In this document: piece by piece, positions 10,628 through 20,292 of the stretch
Numbering within the stretch: position 1 is the stretch's first letter
Layout of the letters: every line of letters begins with the position of its first letter
Assembly: GCF_009835145.1 (NCBI RefSeq)
Contig: NZ_APKE01000026.1
Location: 110,475-174,474 of the forward strand
DNA length: 64,000 bases
Source: Profundibacterium mesophilum KAUST100406-0324
Lineage (GTDB): Bacteria > Pseudomonadota > Alphaproteobacteria > Rhodobacterales > Rhodobacteraceae
Reading direction: 5' to 3'
The notes under the pieces: model-generated
What the model was told of the DNA's origin: nothing
What the model saw: the letters and a program-made list of their open reading frames with translations, nothing else
Databases searched by the model: none
Made by a program: the position numbers and the translations under genes

Positions 10628-11253
10628 GCGGCCAGGGCGACCTTCTGGGCCTCGATGCCCGGATCTGGCAGGCCATCGTGGCCGGCGGCTTCGTGGCCGC
10701 CGGCTGGGTCTATGACGGCTGGCGCAAGAGGCGCGAGGCCCAGCGCCTGCGCGAGGAGAAGCTGCGCGATGCCCATCGTGCGCTCTTCGCCGAGATCGCG
10801 ACATTCCTGGCCAATCTCGCCGACGAGACCGCGCTCGATACCTATGTCGATGCGATGGTGGCCCGGATGGAGGCCGATCCGGATTTCGTGCCCTTCATTC
10901 CCAAGGAACGCCACGACCGCCTGTTCGACTCGATTCAGGGAGAGATCCACGTCCTGCCGCGCGTCACCATCGACCCGGTCGTGCGGTATTACAGCCAGCT
11001 TTCGGCCATCGCCGCGCTAGCCGAGGACATGCGCGGACGGGGCTTTGCCAGGCTGTCGCAGGACCGGCGCATCGTGATCTACAGGGATTATTTCGACATG
11101 CGGAAGCAGGCCTTCGAATACGGCCGCATCGCGAACTGGCTGATCGGTGTCTACGCCGAAGGCGGCAAGGACGCGGCCGAAGCCGCGGCGTCCAGCATCG
11201 GGCCGGCTGGCCGCGTGCTCAGTACCCCGGCCGCGGACCGGTCCGCCAGGTGA
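10624..11253 (+). CDS. Hypothetical single-pass membrane protein (209 aa)
   Basis: The likely start is GTG 10624, which overlaps the pccA stop (GTGA) and has GGAG six bases upstream, so translation is probably coupled to pccA. The 209-residue product has one hydrophobic segment near residues 16-32 (WQAIVAGGFVAAGWVYDGW) followed by a basic, helical region (RKRREAQRLREEKLRDAHRA) and a mostly helical cytoplasmic part. No known domain is recognised. An upstream extension within pccA in this frame exists but is read here as non-coding. Confidence 0.65.
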
Positions 11254-11308
11254 CGGGTTCGGGCCAATACGGAATGTCGGGGCAGGGGGTCTTGACGGTA
11301 TCTGCCAT
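11219..11308 (-). CDS. Candidate 29-aa small protein, antisense to the end of its neighbour
   Basis: ATG 11308 to TGA 11219-11221 on the minus strand, with a perfect AGGAGG (11316-11321 complement) seven bases before the start. The product starts MADTVKTPCPDIPYWPEPVT and ends GPRPGY: Pro- and aromatic-rich, with one Cys. Its 3' part overlaps the last 35 bases of the 209-aa gene on the other strand. I do not recognise the sequence. The strong ribosome site is the main support, so it remains a candidate. Confidence 0.45.
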   Translation of the reverse strand: MADTVKTPCPDIPYWPEPVTWRTGPRPGY

Positions 11309-11365
11309 GATCGGTCCTCCTGCGACCAATATAGGGACGCGCCCGCGCGCTTGCAATCGGCGCGC

Positions 11366-11944
11366 CTACTGGTTCGCGTTCTGGCGTTCGCGCAATTCCT
11401 GCCGGCGCAGCGGCATCTTGTCGATCGAACGTGTCAGCTCGCGCACGTCCCAGGGGAAGGGCTTGCGCAGCTTGACCCCCCCATCCTTGCCGATCAGCGC
11501 CAGCATGAAGCCGCGCGGGCGAAGCTTGGCGCGCAGCGGCGACATGGCGGCCGGATCGGTATCCGTAATCACCACGACATCACGCAAGGCAAGATCATCG
11601 GCGCGCGCGGCGAGAAGGTCGAGCTGCCTTGCGAAGGCCGGATCGGCGGGACTGTCGGCAAAGACGACCACCGGCCGGGCGATCCAGCGGAACGCCTCGA
11701 GCGAGACATCGACGGCCTCGAGCGCCACCTTCGGATCCTCGCGCCAGCGATCGACCGGCGCCAGAAGAACGGGCGTCCCGGTCGCAGGGTCCGCGGCGGA
11801 TGGCGCCTTTCCGACCTGCGGCGCATCGCCGGCGGCCGCGCGCCCCTCTTGCCCGTCCGCGGAGGGCATGGCCTGCTGTGCTCCCGAGGGCAATGCCGCG
11901 ACGGTCAGGGCGGCCCCGAGGGCCAGAATTCGGATCATCAGCAT
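11366..11944 (-). CDS. Secreted DUF4174-domain protein
   Basis: 192 residues from ATG 11944, placed because AGGAGG lies four bases upstream; an ATG two codons later (11938) is almost equally good. A signal peptide (LMIRILALGAALTVAALPSGAQ) is followed by an Ala/Pro/Asp-rich linker and, from about residue 88, a thioredoxin-like-fold region typical of DUF4174 (RPVVVFADSPADPAFARQLD, VVITDTDP, GFMLALIGKDGGVKLRK, PWDVRELTRSIDKMPLRRQE). Periplasmic; no redox-active CXXC is present. Function unknown. It is convergent to the 29-aa candidate's region and divergent from the mutase gene. Confidence 0.75.
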   Translation of the reverse strand: MLMIRILALGAALTVAALPSGAQQAMPSADGQEGRAAAGDAPQVGKAPSAADPATGTPVLLAPVDRWREDPKVALEAVDVSLEAFRWIARPVVVFADSPADPAFARQLDLLAARADDLALRDVVVITDTDPAAMSPLRAKLRPRGFMLALIGKDGGVKLRKPFPWDVRELTRSIDKMPLRRQELRERQNANQ

Positions 11945-12055
11945 CAAGCCTCCTGTCATATTTGATATAGGACATGCGGGCGGCGAAACGAAGAGCGGAC
12001 GCGGCGGCCTCACGGCGGCGTGCGGCGCTCGTGAAGCAAAGCGGAGAGAACGATC

Positions 12056-14176
12056 ATGAGCGACTGGAAAAGCCGTGCGGAGAAGGAACTCAGGGGCCGT
12101 CCGCTGGATGCGCTGACCTGGCGCACCGCCGAGGGGATCGACGTGGCGCCGGTGCATGGCCCCGAAGACGCCGAAGGGTTGCCCCATACCGGCGCCATGC
12201 CGGGCGAGGCGCCCTATACGCGCGGGCCCAAGGCGACGATGTATGCGGGCCGCCCCTGGACGATCCGGCAATATGCCGGCTTCTCGACCGCCGAGGAGAG
12301 CAACGCCTTCTACCGCCGGGCCCTCGAGGGCGGGCAGCAGGGCGTATCGGTCGCCTTCGATCTGGCCACCCACCGGGGCTACGACAGCGACCATCCGCGG
12401 GTCGAGGGGGACGTGGGCAAGGCCGGGGTCGCGATCGATTCGGTGGAGGACATGAAGATCCTCTTCGACGGCATCCCGCTTGGCGAGATCAGCGTCTCGA
12501 TGACGATGAACGGCGCCGTGATCCCGGTGCTTGCCAGCTTCATCGTCGCGGGCGAGGAGCAGGGCGTCGATCGCGCGCAGCTTTCGGGGACCATCCAGAA
12601 CGACATCCTCAAGGAGTTCATGGTCCGCAACACCTATATCTATCCGCCAGAGCCCTCGATGCGGATCGTGGCCGACATCATCGACTATACCAGCCGTGAG
12701 ATGCCGCGCTTCAACTCGATCTCCATCTCCGGCTACCACATGCAGGAGGCCGGCGCGAACCTGGTGCAGGAGCTGGCCTTCACCCTCGCCGATGGCAAGG
12801 AATACGTGAAGACGGCCGTGGGGCGCGGCATGGATGTGGACGCCTTCGCCGGGCGGCTCTCGTTCTTCTTCGCGATCGGGATGAACTTCTTCATGGAGGC
12901 GGCCAAGCTGCGCGCCGCACGCTTCCTGTGGCACGAGATCATGCAGGAGTTCGAGCCGAAGAAGGAACAGAGCTCGATGCTGCGCACCCATTGCCAGACA
13001 AGCGGTGTCAGCCTCGCCGAGCAGGATCCCTACAACAACATCGTGCGCACCGCCTACGAGGCGATGAGCGCGGTGCTGGGCGGCACCCAGTCGCTGCACA
13101 CCAACAGCTTCGACGAGGCGATCGCGCTGCCGACGGATTTCTCCTCGCGCATCGCCCGCAACACCCAGCTCATCTTGCAGAACGAGACCGGCGTGACCAA
13201 TGTCGTCGACCCGCTGGCCGGCTCCTATTACGTCGAGAAGCTCACGGCGGACCTGATCGAGAAGGCCCGCGCCCTGATCGCCGAGGTGGACGAGCTGGGC
13301 GGGATGACCAAGGCGGTGGCCAGTGGCATGCCCAAGCTGCGCATCGAGGAAGCGGCGGCGCGCAAGCAGGCGGCCATCGACCGGGGCGAGGAGGTCATCG
13401 TCGGCGTCAACAAGTTCCGCCTCGAAAAGGAGGAGCCGCTCGACATCCGCGTGGTCGACAATGACGGGGTGCGCAGCTCGCAGATCGCCAGGCTGGAGCG
13501 TATCCGGCAAGAGCGCGACCAGCCGGCCTGCGACGCGGCCCTGGATGCGCTGGCAGACGGCGCGCGGGACGGATCAGGGAACCTGCTCGAGCTGGCGGTG
13601 GAGGCCGCGCGCGCCCGGGCAAGCGTGGGAGAGATCAGCATGGCGATGGAGAAGGCGTTCGGGCGCCACAGGGCCGAGGTGAAGACGCTCGCGGGCGTCT
13701 ACGGGGCCGCCTATGAAGGCGATGCCAATTTCGCGGCCATCCAGAAAGATGTCGAGGATTTCGCCGAGGAGGAAGGCCGCAGGCCGCGCATGCTGGTGGT
13801 CAAGATGGGACAGGACGGGCACGATCGCGGTGCCAAGGTGATCGCCACCGCCTTTGCCGATATCGGCTTCGACGTGGATGTCGGTCCGCTCTTTCAGACC
13901 CCCGACGAGGCGGCGCAGGACGCGGTCGACAACGACGTCCACGTCATCGGCATCAGCAGCCAGGCGGCCGGGCACCGCACGCTCGCGCCGCAGCTCGTCA
14001 AGGCGCTCGAAGCCGCCGGGGCGGGCGAGATCCTGGTGATCTGCGGCGGGGTGATCCCGCAGCAGGACTACGATTTCCTTCGCCAGGCGGGGGTGAAGGC
14101 CATCTTCGGGCCCGGCACCAACATTCCCGAGGCGGCGCGCGATATCCTGTCGTTGATCAGGGCCGCGCGCGGCTGA
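12056..14176 (+). CDS. scpA: Methylmalonyl-CoA mutase
   Basis: 706 residues. The N-terminal (beta/alpha)8 barrel binds the acyl-CoA ([77 protein letters not shown]). The C-terminal cobalamin domain (about 575-706) carries the DXHXXG motif in [11 protein letters not shown], where His589 would replace the lower axial base of adenosylcobalamin. It interconverts (R)-methylmalonyl-CoA and succinyl-CoA, completing propionyl-CoA assimilation started by PccAB. Single-polypeptide (homodimeric) type. A GGAGAG ribosome site precedes the ATG. Ethylmalonyl-CoA mutase is a near relative, but the sequence and the pcc neighbourhood favour the methylmalonyl enzyme. Confidence 0.93.
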   Translation: MSDWKSRAEKELRGRPLDALTWRTAEGIDVAPVHGPEDAEGLPHTGAMPGEAPYTRGPKATMYAGRPWTIRQYAGFSTAEESNAFYRRALEGGQQGVSVAFDLATHRGYDSDHPRVEGDVGKAGVAIDSVEDMKILFDGIPLGEISVSMTMNGAVIPVLASFIVAGEEQGVDRAQLSGTIQNDILKEFMVRNTYIYPPEPSMRIVADIIDYTSREMPRFNSISISGYHMQEAGANLVQELAFTLADGKEYVKTAVGRGMDVDAFAGRLSFFFAIGMNFFMEAAKLRAARFLWHEIMQEFEPKKEQSSMLRTHCQTSGVSLAEQDPYNNIVRTAYEAMSAVLGGTQSLHTNSFDEAIALPTDFSSRIARNTQLILQNETGVTNVVDPLAGSYYVEKLTADLIEKARALIAEVDELGGMTKAVASGMPKLRIEEAAARKQAAIDRGEEVIVGVNKFRLEKEEPLDIRVVDNDGVRSSQIARLERIRQERDQPACDAALDALADGARDGSGNLLELAVEAARARASVGEISMAMEKAFGRHRAEVKTLAGVYGAAYEGDANFAAIQKDVEDFAEEEGRRPRMLVVKMGQDGHDRGAKVIATAFADIGFDVDVGPLFQTPDEAAQDAVDNDVHVIGISSQAAGHRTLAPQLVKALEAAGAGEILVICGGVIPQQDYDFLRQAGVKAIFGPGTNIPEAARDILSLIRAARG

Positions 14177-14433
14177 CTGGGAGGGGGCGGGCGCCCACCT
14201 TGCGGTGCCCGCGCCCCGCCTCGCGCACGCCCGGCCCGCCCGTGCCAGACCCGCCCGTGCCAGCCCCCGCGCAAGGGCTGCGCGCCGTCGCGCTCAAAGA
14301 CGCGCGGCGGGCTGGCCTTTCGCCGCGCGATGGGATTTACCGGAAGGCGGGGCAATCACTGCGCGCGCCGTCCGGCTCCCGGGCCGATGCGCGGAGCGGC
14401 GCCCCGAGCCCTTTCGCCCCCGGGGAGCGCGCC

Positions 14434-15114
14434 ATGACGCTTTGGGACCGAATCGCCGCCGCCCTGTCGGCCCTTGCCTCCGGCGAAAGCCTGGCGGCCA
14501 TTTTCGACCGTCTGCGCGCACCGCCCGAGCGCAGCGTGGCCTTCACGATCGCGGTGATCGGCCTCGGCGCGAAGATGGCCAAGGCCGATGGCCGGGTGAC
14601 GCGTGACGAGGTCGCGGCCTTTCGCGACGTGTTCACCATCCCCGAAGGCGAGACGGCCAATGCCGCCCGTGTCTTCGACCTCGCACGGCAGGATGTCGCG
14701 GGCTACGAGGAATATGCGCGGCGCATCAAGGCGATGTTCGACAAGGACGAGGAGACGCTTTGCGATCTCGTCGAGGGGCTGTTTCACATCGCGCTGGCCG
14801 ATGGCGACTATCACAGCGCCGAGGATGCGTATCTGCGGCGGGTGGCCGAAATCTTCGAGATCGCGCCGGCAAGCTTCCGGCGGATGCGTGCACGCTTCGT
14901 TCCCGATTGCGCCCCCGATCCGCATGACGTGCTCGGTGTCGCGCCCGATGCCCCGCTTGACGAGAAGAAGCGCGCCTGGCGCCGCCTTGTGCGTGAGACC
15001 CATCCCGACAGGATGATCGCGCGCGGCGTGCCCGCCGAGGCGGTGCAGATGGCGCAGCGCCGCCTGGTGGCGATCAACGAGGCATGGGAGCAGGTCAGCC
15101 GCGGCGCGCGCTGA
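14434..15114 (+). CDS. DjlA-like co-chaperone (TerB + DnaJ domain)
   Basis: 226 residues from ATG 14434, behind GGGGAG; the frame is open for 78 codons upstream, but that part is GC-rich filler. Residues about 28-140 form a TerB-like helical domain (AVIGLGAKMAKADGRVTRDEV, FHIALADGDYHSAEDAYL), and residues about 163-222 form a J domain (DPHDVLGVAPDAPLDE) with the HPD triad at 190-192. J-domain proteins stimulate the ATPase of DnaK. Unlike enterobacterial DjlA, no clear N-terminal membrane anchor is seen. The partner chaperone is inferred. Confidence 0.82.
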   Translation: MTLWDRIAAALSALASGESLAAIFDRLRAPPERSVAFTIAVIGLGAKMAKADGRVTRDEVAAFRDVFTIPEGETANAARVFDLARQDVAGYEEYARRIKAMFDKDEETLCDLVEGLFHIALADGDYHSAEDAYLRRVAEIFEIAPASFRRMRARFVPDCAPDPHDVLGVAPDAPLDEKKRAWRRLVRETHPDRMIARGVPAEAVQMAQRRLVAINEAWEQVSRGAR

Positions 15115-15177
15115 CCCCCCTCGAAGCGGCGCGGCGCGGCCCTATCTGTCATGCACAGCCATGTCAGGAGAGCCCAG

Positions 15178-15606
15178 ATGGGACGTAACAGAGCCATCGC
15201 GACCGCCCTCGCCATTTCCATCGCCGCAGGCCCGCTCGTCGCCGAAACGGGCACCGGGCCGGACACTGCGAAGCCGGGCATCGTTCCCGTGCAGGAGGTG
15301 GAGGGCGATTCGCCGGCAGTCCGAAAGGGGATCGAGGATGGTATGGCGCTCCTGTCCGAAGGGGCAGGGCAGGTGCTGCGTGGGTTGCTGGGGTCGATCG
15401 AGCCGGGTCTGCGCGAGATGGCCGAGGCGCTCGAGGGCTGGGACCTCGATGCGCTGGGCCTCGACGACCTGCGCGCCTATCATCCGCCCGAAATGCTGCC
15501 CAACGGCGATATCGTGATCCGGCGGCGCGATGAGGCGGGGCCGCCGCCCGGCGATGCACCGGGTCCGGATGCCGATATCCCGCCCGAAGGCGCCATCGAG
15601 CTGTGA
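15178..15606 (+). CDS. Periplasmic protein of unknown function (142 aa)
   Basis: Start at ATG 15178, which has AGGAG nine bases upstream; an ATG at 15151 lacks one. Signal peptide MGRNRAIATALAISIAAGPLVA, then an acidic helical region with GLLGSIEPGLREMAEALEGW and the segment YHPPEMLPNGDIVIRR near the C-terminus. That last motif is shared by a small Rhodobacterales family that is sometimes mislabelled as an ATPase; no nucleotide-binding motif is present here. Its stop codon touches the stop of ppx on the opposite strand. Function unknown. Confidence 0.7.
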   Translation: MGRNRAIATALAISIAAGPLVAETGTGPDTAKPGIVPVQEVEGDSPAVRKGIEDGMALLSEGAGQVLRGLLGSIEPGLREMAEALEGWDLDALGLDDLRAYHPPEMLPNGDIVIRRRDEAGPPPGDAPGPDADIPPEGAIEL

Positions 15607-17157
15607 TCAGCGCGGTTTGAGCCGCTTGATCTCGCTGTTGGCATCGAGCGCGCTGACGAGAGCGCCGAACCGCGACTGTGCCACCTCGCCGAAGAGCGCG
15701 TCGGCATGCGCGCTCAGCCGCAGTTCGAGCATGCGTTTCTTGGGAAACCAGCGCAGCTCTCCAAGGCTGTCGGGCGTCTGCGCCGAGAACATCGCTCCGA
15801 AGCGCAGCGCCCGGCCGAGGACCTCCGCCTGGCGGCTCTCCTTGTCGGAGAGCAGTCCCAGCAACGGCTCGAAACGCGAGCCCGAACGCGAATTCTTGTA
15901 GCGGTGCAGCAAGGACAGTCCCAGGAAAACCCGTTCGGAATGCGTCAGCCCGCCGAGATTGGCGCGTGTCGCATTGTCGAAACAGGCCTCGTGCCGGTAG
16001 TCGGGATGCGCCCGCCAGCTCACGTCATGCAGCAGGCAGGCCGCGCGGATCACCCGCTTGCGGCTGTCGGGCTCGCCCTTGAAGATCGGCTCTATGAACC
16101 TGTAGAGCGCGCGCCCGAAACCGGGAATGCGCGCATCCTTCTTCTCGGCGAAGCGGCAGGCCTCGATGAGCGGGTCGCGGTCCCGCAGGCGCTGTGGCAT
16201 CTGCTCGTAGAGCATGCCCTCACGGATGCCATAGCTGGAGATCGCGATCTCCTTGGGCCCCAGCGCGCGCACCAGCTGCTTGAGCACCATGGAGGCAATG
16301 GGGACCAGCGCCATGCGTGCCTCGCCGATCCCCGTCAGGGCGCGCAGCTCGGCGGTGTCATGCTCGGCGATGAAGGTCGCGGTGGCCTGGATCGCGCCGC
16401 TGCTCATCCGGTATTCATGCTGCACGTGCAACGGGTAGCCCCGGCGCTGCATGTCGATCCGCGCGATCGCGCGCCAGGAGCCGCCAACGAGAAAGAGACG
16501 CTTGTGATCGGTGCCGACCTCCTCGGCGAGCGCCGCGATGGTCTTGGAAATCTCGGCCTTGATGCCTTTCTTGCCGCCCCGCACGCCCTGCAGGCGCAGC
16601 GGGCCGAGCGGTGAGGTGACGCGCTTGCCGACGCGTCCGCCCTCGATGCGCGCAAGCTCCATCGAGGAGCCGCCGATGTCGCAGACAAGCCCGGCCGCCC
16701 CCGGCCAGCCCAGCAGGACGCCCTGCGCCGAAAGCCGCGCCTCCTCGCGTCCGTCGACTACCCAGAGCTTGATCCCGGTCTGTTCCTCGACCTCGCGGCG
16801 AAAGGCCGGGCCGTCCTCGGCCTCGCGCACGGCGGCGGTGGCCACGGCGGTCAGCGGGCTGGCGCCCATGCCCTCGGCCAGAAGCGCGAAGCGCCGCATC
16901 GCGGCAAGCGCGCGCTCGCGGCCCGTCGGGTTCAGGCGCCCGGTCTCGTTGAAGCCCGCCCCGAGCCCGCACATGACCTTCTCGTTGAAGAAATAGGCCG
17001 GGCTGCGCGCCGCGCCGTCGAAGACGACCATCCGAACCGAGTTCGAGCCGACATCGATCACTCCGACCCGGCTGAGCGCACGCGCCGACGGATCATCGAA
17101 AAGCGGCCTGCCGAACGGTCCCCATTCCTCTGTGGCGATCTCGGTCGTGGCTGTCAT
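15607..17157 (-). CDS. ppx: Exopolyphosphatase (Ppx/GppA family)
   Basis: 516 residues from ATG 17157, which has GGAAGG six bases upstream; a TTG six codons earlier is a poorer choice. The N-terminal actin-like ATPase fold shows GVIDVGSNSVRMVVFD (phosphate loop), VATAAVREAEDGPAF, and LVCDIGGSSMELARI; the C-terminal part (about 340-510) is the helical HD-like domain. It would hydrolyse polyphosphate from the chain end, and (p)ppGpp-pentaphosphate hydrolysis (GppA) is an alternative within the family. It lies 154 bases downstream of the polyphosphate kinase gene on the same strand, which supports the polyphosphate role. Confidence 0.9.
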   Translation of the reverse strand: MTATTEIATEEWGPFGRPLFDDPSARALSRVGVIDVGSNSVRMVVFDGAARSPAYFFNEKVMCGLGAGFNETGRLNPTGRERALAAMRRFALLAEGMGASPLTAVATAAVREAEDGPAFRREVEEQTGIKLWVVDGREEARLSAQGVLLGWPGAAGLVCDIGGSSMELARIEGGRVGKRVTSPLGPLRLQGVRGGKKGIKAEISKTIAALAEEVGTDHKRLFLVGGSWRAIARIDMQRRGYPLHVQHEYRMSSGAIQATATFIAEHDTAELRALTGIGEARMALVPIASMVLKQLVRALGPKEIAISSYGIREGMLYEQMPQRLRDRDPLIEACRFAEKKDARIPGFGRALYRFIEPIFKGEPDSRKRVIRAACLLHDVSWRAHPDYRHEACFDNATRANLGGLTHSERVFLGLSLLHRYKNSRSGSRFEPLLGLLSDKESRQAEVLGRALRFGAMFSAQTPDSLGELRWFPKKRMLELRLSAHADALFGEVAQSRFGALVSALDANSEIKRLKPR

Positions 17158-17311
17158 GGTGGGCCTTCCGGGCAATGTGCGGCGCAGGGTGCACCGGCGG
17201 GGCAGGGGTGGTCAACGCGCGATGCGCGGTTGCGGTCCGCCGGCGGGATGCGACGCAGCGGCGCGGGCGAGGCGCGACACGAATGGTCCGCGGCGCGGCG
17301 CATTCGGCCGC

Positions 17312-19543
17312 TCATTCCTCCGAATGGGTCAGTTCCGGCACATCGCCCGCGCCGGCGCTGCCACGCCCCGACAGGGACGGGTTTTCCATGAAGAAGCGGT
17401 GGCAGTTGAAACCGGGACCCTCGGGCCGCTCGAAACGCCCATCGGGCCCGAGCAGCCAGCTCTGCGCCGTGTCGACCATGTTGGCGGCCATGATCTGGCT
17501 AACGATCTGCGCCTTCACGGTGGGGTTGGTGCATTCGACGAGGGTCTCGACGCGGCGATTGAGGTTGCGCCCCATCCAGTCGGCGGAAGAGATGTAGACC
17601 CGTGCGCGCCGAGAGGGCAGCTCCTGCCCATTGGCAAAGCAGACGATGCGCGAATGCTCGAGGAACCGCCCGACGATGGATTTCACGCGGATATTGTCCG
17701 AAAGGCCCCGCAGGCCGGGACGCAGCCCGCAGATGCCGCGGATCACGAGACTGATCTTCACCCCGGCCTGGCTCGCGGCGTAGAGCGCGTCGATCACGTC
17801 CGATTCGACGAGCGCGTTCATCTTGGCCCAGATCGCGGCCGGCCGGCCCTGCCGCGCGTTCTCCGCCTCTGCCGCGATCCGCTCCAGAAGCGTCGTCTTG
17901 AGGTTGAGCGGCGAGATCGACAGGTTCTCCAGCCGTTCGGGCTGCGCATAGCCCGACAGGTAGTTGAAGACCCGCGTCGCATCGCGCCCAAGCGCCGCGT
18001 CGCAGGTAAAGAGCGACAGGTCCGTATAGAAGCGGGCGGTGATCGGGTGGTAATTGCCTGTTCCGTAATGGGTATAGGTCTTCAGCTCGCGGCCCTCGCG
18101 GCGCACCACGGTGCTGATCTTGGCATGGGTCTTGAGGTTGAGAAATCCGTAGACGACATGCGCGCCGGCCCGTTCGAGGCGCCGTGACTGGCGGATGTTG
18201 GCGGCCTCGTCGAAGCGGGCCTTAAGCTCGACCAGCGCGGTGACCGACTTGCCCTGCTCGGCCGCGTCGCAGAGCGCATCGACGATCGGGCTGTCGCGGC
18301 TGGTGCGGTAGAGGGTCTGCTTGATGGCGACGACGTCGGGATCGTTGGCGGCCTGCGCGAGGAAGCGCACAACCATGTCGAAGGTCTCGTAGGGGTGATG
18401 CAGCAGCATGTCCTTCTGCCGGATCGCGGCGAACATGTCGCCGTCATGGTCCTGCACCCGTTCGGGCACGCGCGGCGTGAAGCTCGGCCAGAGCAGGTCG
18501 GGGCGCTCGTCGAGCACCAGTTCGGCAAGGTCGGCGATGCCGATCAGGCCGTCGACCTCGATCACCTCGTCCTCGCGCACCGGAAGCTGCTCCATGATGA
18601 TCTTGCGCAGGCTCGCCGGCGCGCCGGCGCTGATCTTCAAGCGCACCACCTCGCCGCGGCGCCGCCGCTTCAGCGCGACCTCGAACTCGCGTACCAGGTC
18701 CTCGGCCTCGTCCTCGACCTCCAGGTCGCTGTCCCGCAGGACCCGGAACGCGCAGCTGCCGCGCTCGACATAGCCCGGATAGAGGCTGGAGATATGCATC
18801 AGCAGCAGATCCTCGAGCGGCACGTAGCGGCGCTGCCCCTCGGGGGCGGGCAATGGCACGAAGCGCTTGATCTGGGCGGGAATCGGCAGCAGCGCGCGCA
18901 GCTTGCGCCGGTCCTCGCCGCCTTCGAGCTGCAATGCCAGCGAGTAGCCGGTATTGGGAATGAACGGAAAGGGATGCGCCGGGTCGATCGCGAGAGGCGA
19001 GAGGATGGGGAAGACCTGGCCCAGGAAATAGTCGGCGAGGAAGGCGCGATCCTCGGTGCCGATCGTGTGACGGTCCAGGATGGCGATGCCGGCCGCCTCC
19101 ATCTCCGTCTGCAGCGCCTGGTAGACCGATTGCTGGTGATCCATCAACAGCCGCGCCTCGCGGTTGATCATCCGCAGCTGCTCGGCCGGGGTCAGCCCGT
19201 CGGCGGCCGGCGTGGTCTTGCCGGCCTGCGCCAGCTCGCGCAGCCCGGCGACGCGCACGGTGTAGAACTCGTCGAGATTGGTCGCCGAGATGGACAGGAA
19301 GCGCAGACGCTCGAGCAGGGGCACGCGCGGGTTCTCGGCCTCCTCGAGGACGCGCCAGTTGAAGGCCAGCCAGCTCAGCTCACGGTTCACGAACCGCGCC
19401 GGCCCCGTCAGGTCGGCGTCCTCGGCCGCTGCGGTGGCCTGGGGGAAGGGCGAGTTGAGAAAATCCGTCAGTGGTGTCATGCCGGCCCGCGAGATTGGCC
19501 CCGGCGGCGCAAGCGCGCGGCTGCCGGCGGCGGTGGTCTCCAT
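17312..19543 (-). CDS. ppk: Polyphosphate kinase
   Basis: 743 residues from ATG 19543; ATG 19480 would give a 722-residue protein and cannot be excluded. PPK1 domains in order: N-terminal (FVNRELSWLAFNWRVLEEA, LRFLSISATNLDEFYTVRVAGL), head, and the two PLD-like catalytic domains with HHPYETFDMVVRFL and the phospho-acceptor His492 in THYGTGNYHP. It transfers the gamma-phosphate of ATP reversibly to polyphosphate at the membrane. It starts eight bases after the hda stop and precedes ppx, so hda-ppk-ppx probably form one transcript linking polyphosphate metabolism with a DnaA regulator by position only. Confidence 0.94.
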   Translation of the reverse strand: METTAAGSRALAPPGPISRAGMTPLTDFLNSPFPQATAAAEDADLTGPARFVNRELSWLAFNWRVLEEAENPRVPLLERLRFLSISATNLDEFYTVRVAGLRELAQAGKTTPAADGLTPAEQLRMINREARLLMDHQQSVYQALQTEMEAAGIAILDRHTIGTEDRAFLADYFLGQVFPILSPLAIDPAHPFPFIPNTGYSLALQLEGGEDRRKLRALLPIPAQIKRFVPLPAPEGQRRYVPLEDLLLMHISSLYPGYVERGSCAFRVLRDSDLEVEDEAEDLVREFEVALKRRRRGEVVRLKISAGAPASLRKIIMEQLPVREDEVIEVDGLIGIADLAELVLDERPDLLWPSFTPRVPERVQDHDGDMFAAIRQKDMLLHHPYETFDMVVRFLAQAANDPDVVAIKQTLYRTSRDSPIVDALCDAAEQGKSVTALVELKARFDEAANIRQSRRLERAGAHVVYGFLNLKTHAKISTVVRREGRELKTYTHYGTGNYHPITARFYTDLSLFTCDAALGRDATRVFNYLSGYAQPERLENLSISPLNLKTTLLERIAAEAENARQGRPAAIWAKMNALVESDVIDALYAASQAGVKISLVIRGICGLRPGLRGLSDNIRVKSIVGRFLEHSRIVCFANGQELPSRRARVYISSADWMGRNLNRRVETLVECTNPTVKAQIVSQIMAANMVDTAQSWLLGPDGRFERPEGPGFNCHRFFMENPSLSGRGSAGAGDVPELTHSEE

Positions 19544-19551
19544 TGGGGCCG

Positions 19552-20292
19552 TTATGGCGCGGTGCCGGCGCCGCTGTCCAGTGCAGCAAGCGCCCGGCGC
19601 GCCAGCGGAACGGTGATCGGGCGGCGCTCGGCGAGCGACAGGCGGTCGATCTCGGCGGCGAGCCGGCTTGCCCCCGCGCCCGAGCGCGTCATCCGCGGCG
19701 CCAGGTAGCTCAGCACCGCCGCCGGCACCTGCAACTGCCGATCGGCCAGCTGCTTGCGCAGCAGGGCCACGAGGAGCGCGTCATCGGGCGCCGCGATCGC
19801 CATCACCCCGGCGGCCTGCAGGCGGCTCTTGAGGTCGGGCAGCGCGATCTGCCAGCGCGCCGGACCCTCGCGTCCGGTCACAAGGAGCCTGCCGCGCTCG
19901 GCCATCAGCAGGTTGTGCAGGTGAAAGAGGGCGGTCTCGGCCCGCCTGCGCCCCGCGATCGCGGGCACATCCTCGACCGCGACATGCCGCGCCGAGGCAA
20001 GCGTGGGGATGTCGAGCCGTTCGAGCTGTGCCGCTTCGACCACCACCGCGTCGACCTGCGCGGCCCAGACATGCGCGAGATGGGTCTTGCCGGAGGCCTC
20101 CGGCCCGATCAGGGCCAGCTTGCCCCCGGCCGCGGGGCTGCCGGCCGCGAGGGTCGCGACCGCGGCGGCATTCGAGGGGGAGACGAAGAAGTCCTCCCGT
20201 CCAAGAGCGGCGCGCACCGGCAGCTCGAGCACCAGTTGCTGCCCGTCGCTGCCCTGCACCGGGCCGGGCGCGGGGTCGCGATCAGCGTGCAT
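19552..20292 (-). CDS. hda: Hda-like DnaA regulatory ATPase (HdaA)
   Basis: 246 residues, homologous to the AAA+ domain of DnaA but without the DNA-binding domain IV. Walker A is GPEASGKT (63-70). The N-terminal QLVLELP (19-25) resembles the beta-clamp binding motif QL[SP]LPL that Hda proteins use to join the sliding clamp. With the clamp it stimulates ATP hydrolysis by DnaA after initiation (regulatory inactivation). The ATP-sensor regions are recognisable but weak, as is usual in this group. It overlaps the upstream permease gene by 11 bases. Confidence 0.85.
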   Translation of the reverse strand: MHADRDPAPGPVQGSDGQQLVLELPVRAALGREDFFVSPSNAAAVATLAAGSPAAGGKLALIGPEASGKTHLAHVWAAQVDAVVVEAAQLERLDIPTLASARHVAVEDVPAIAGRRRAETALFHLHNLLMAERGRLLVTGREGPARWQIALPDLKSRLQAAGVMAIAAPDDALLVALLRKQLADRQLQVPAAVLSYLAPRMTRSGAGASRLAAEIDRLSLAERRPITVPLARRALAALDSGAGTAP

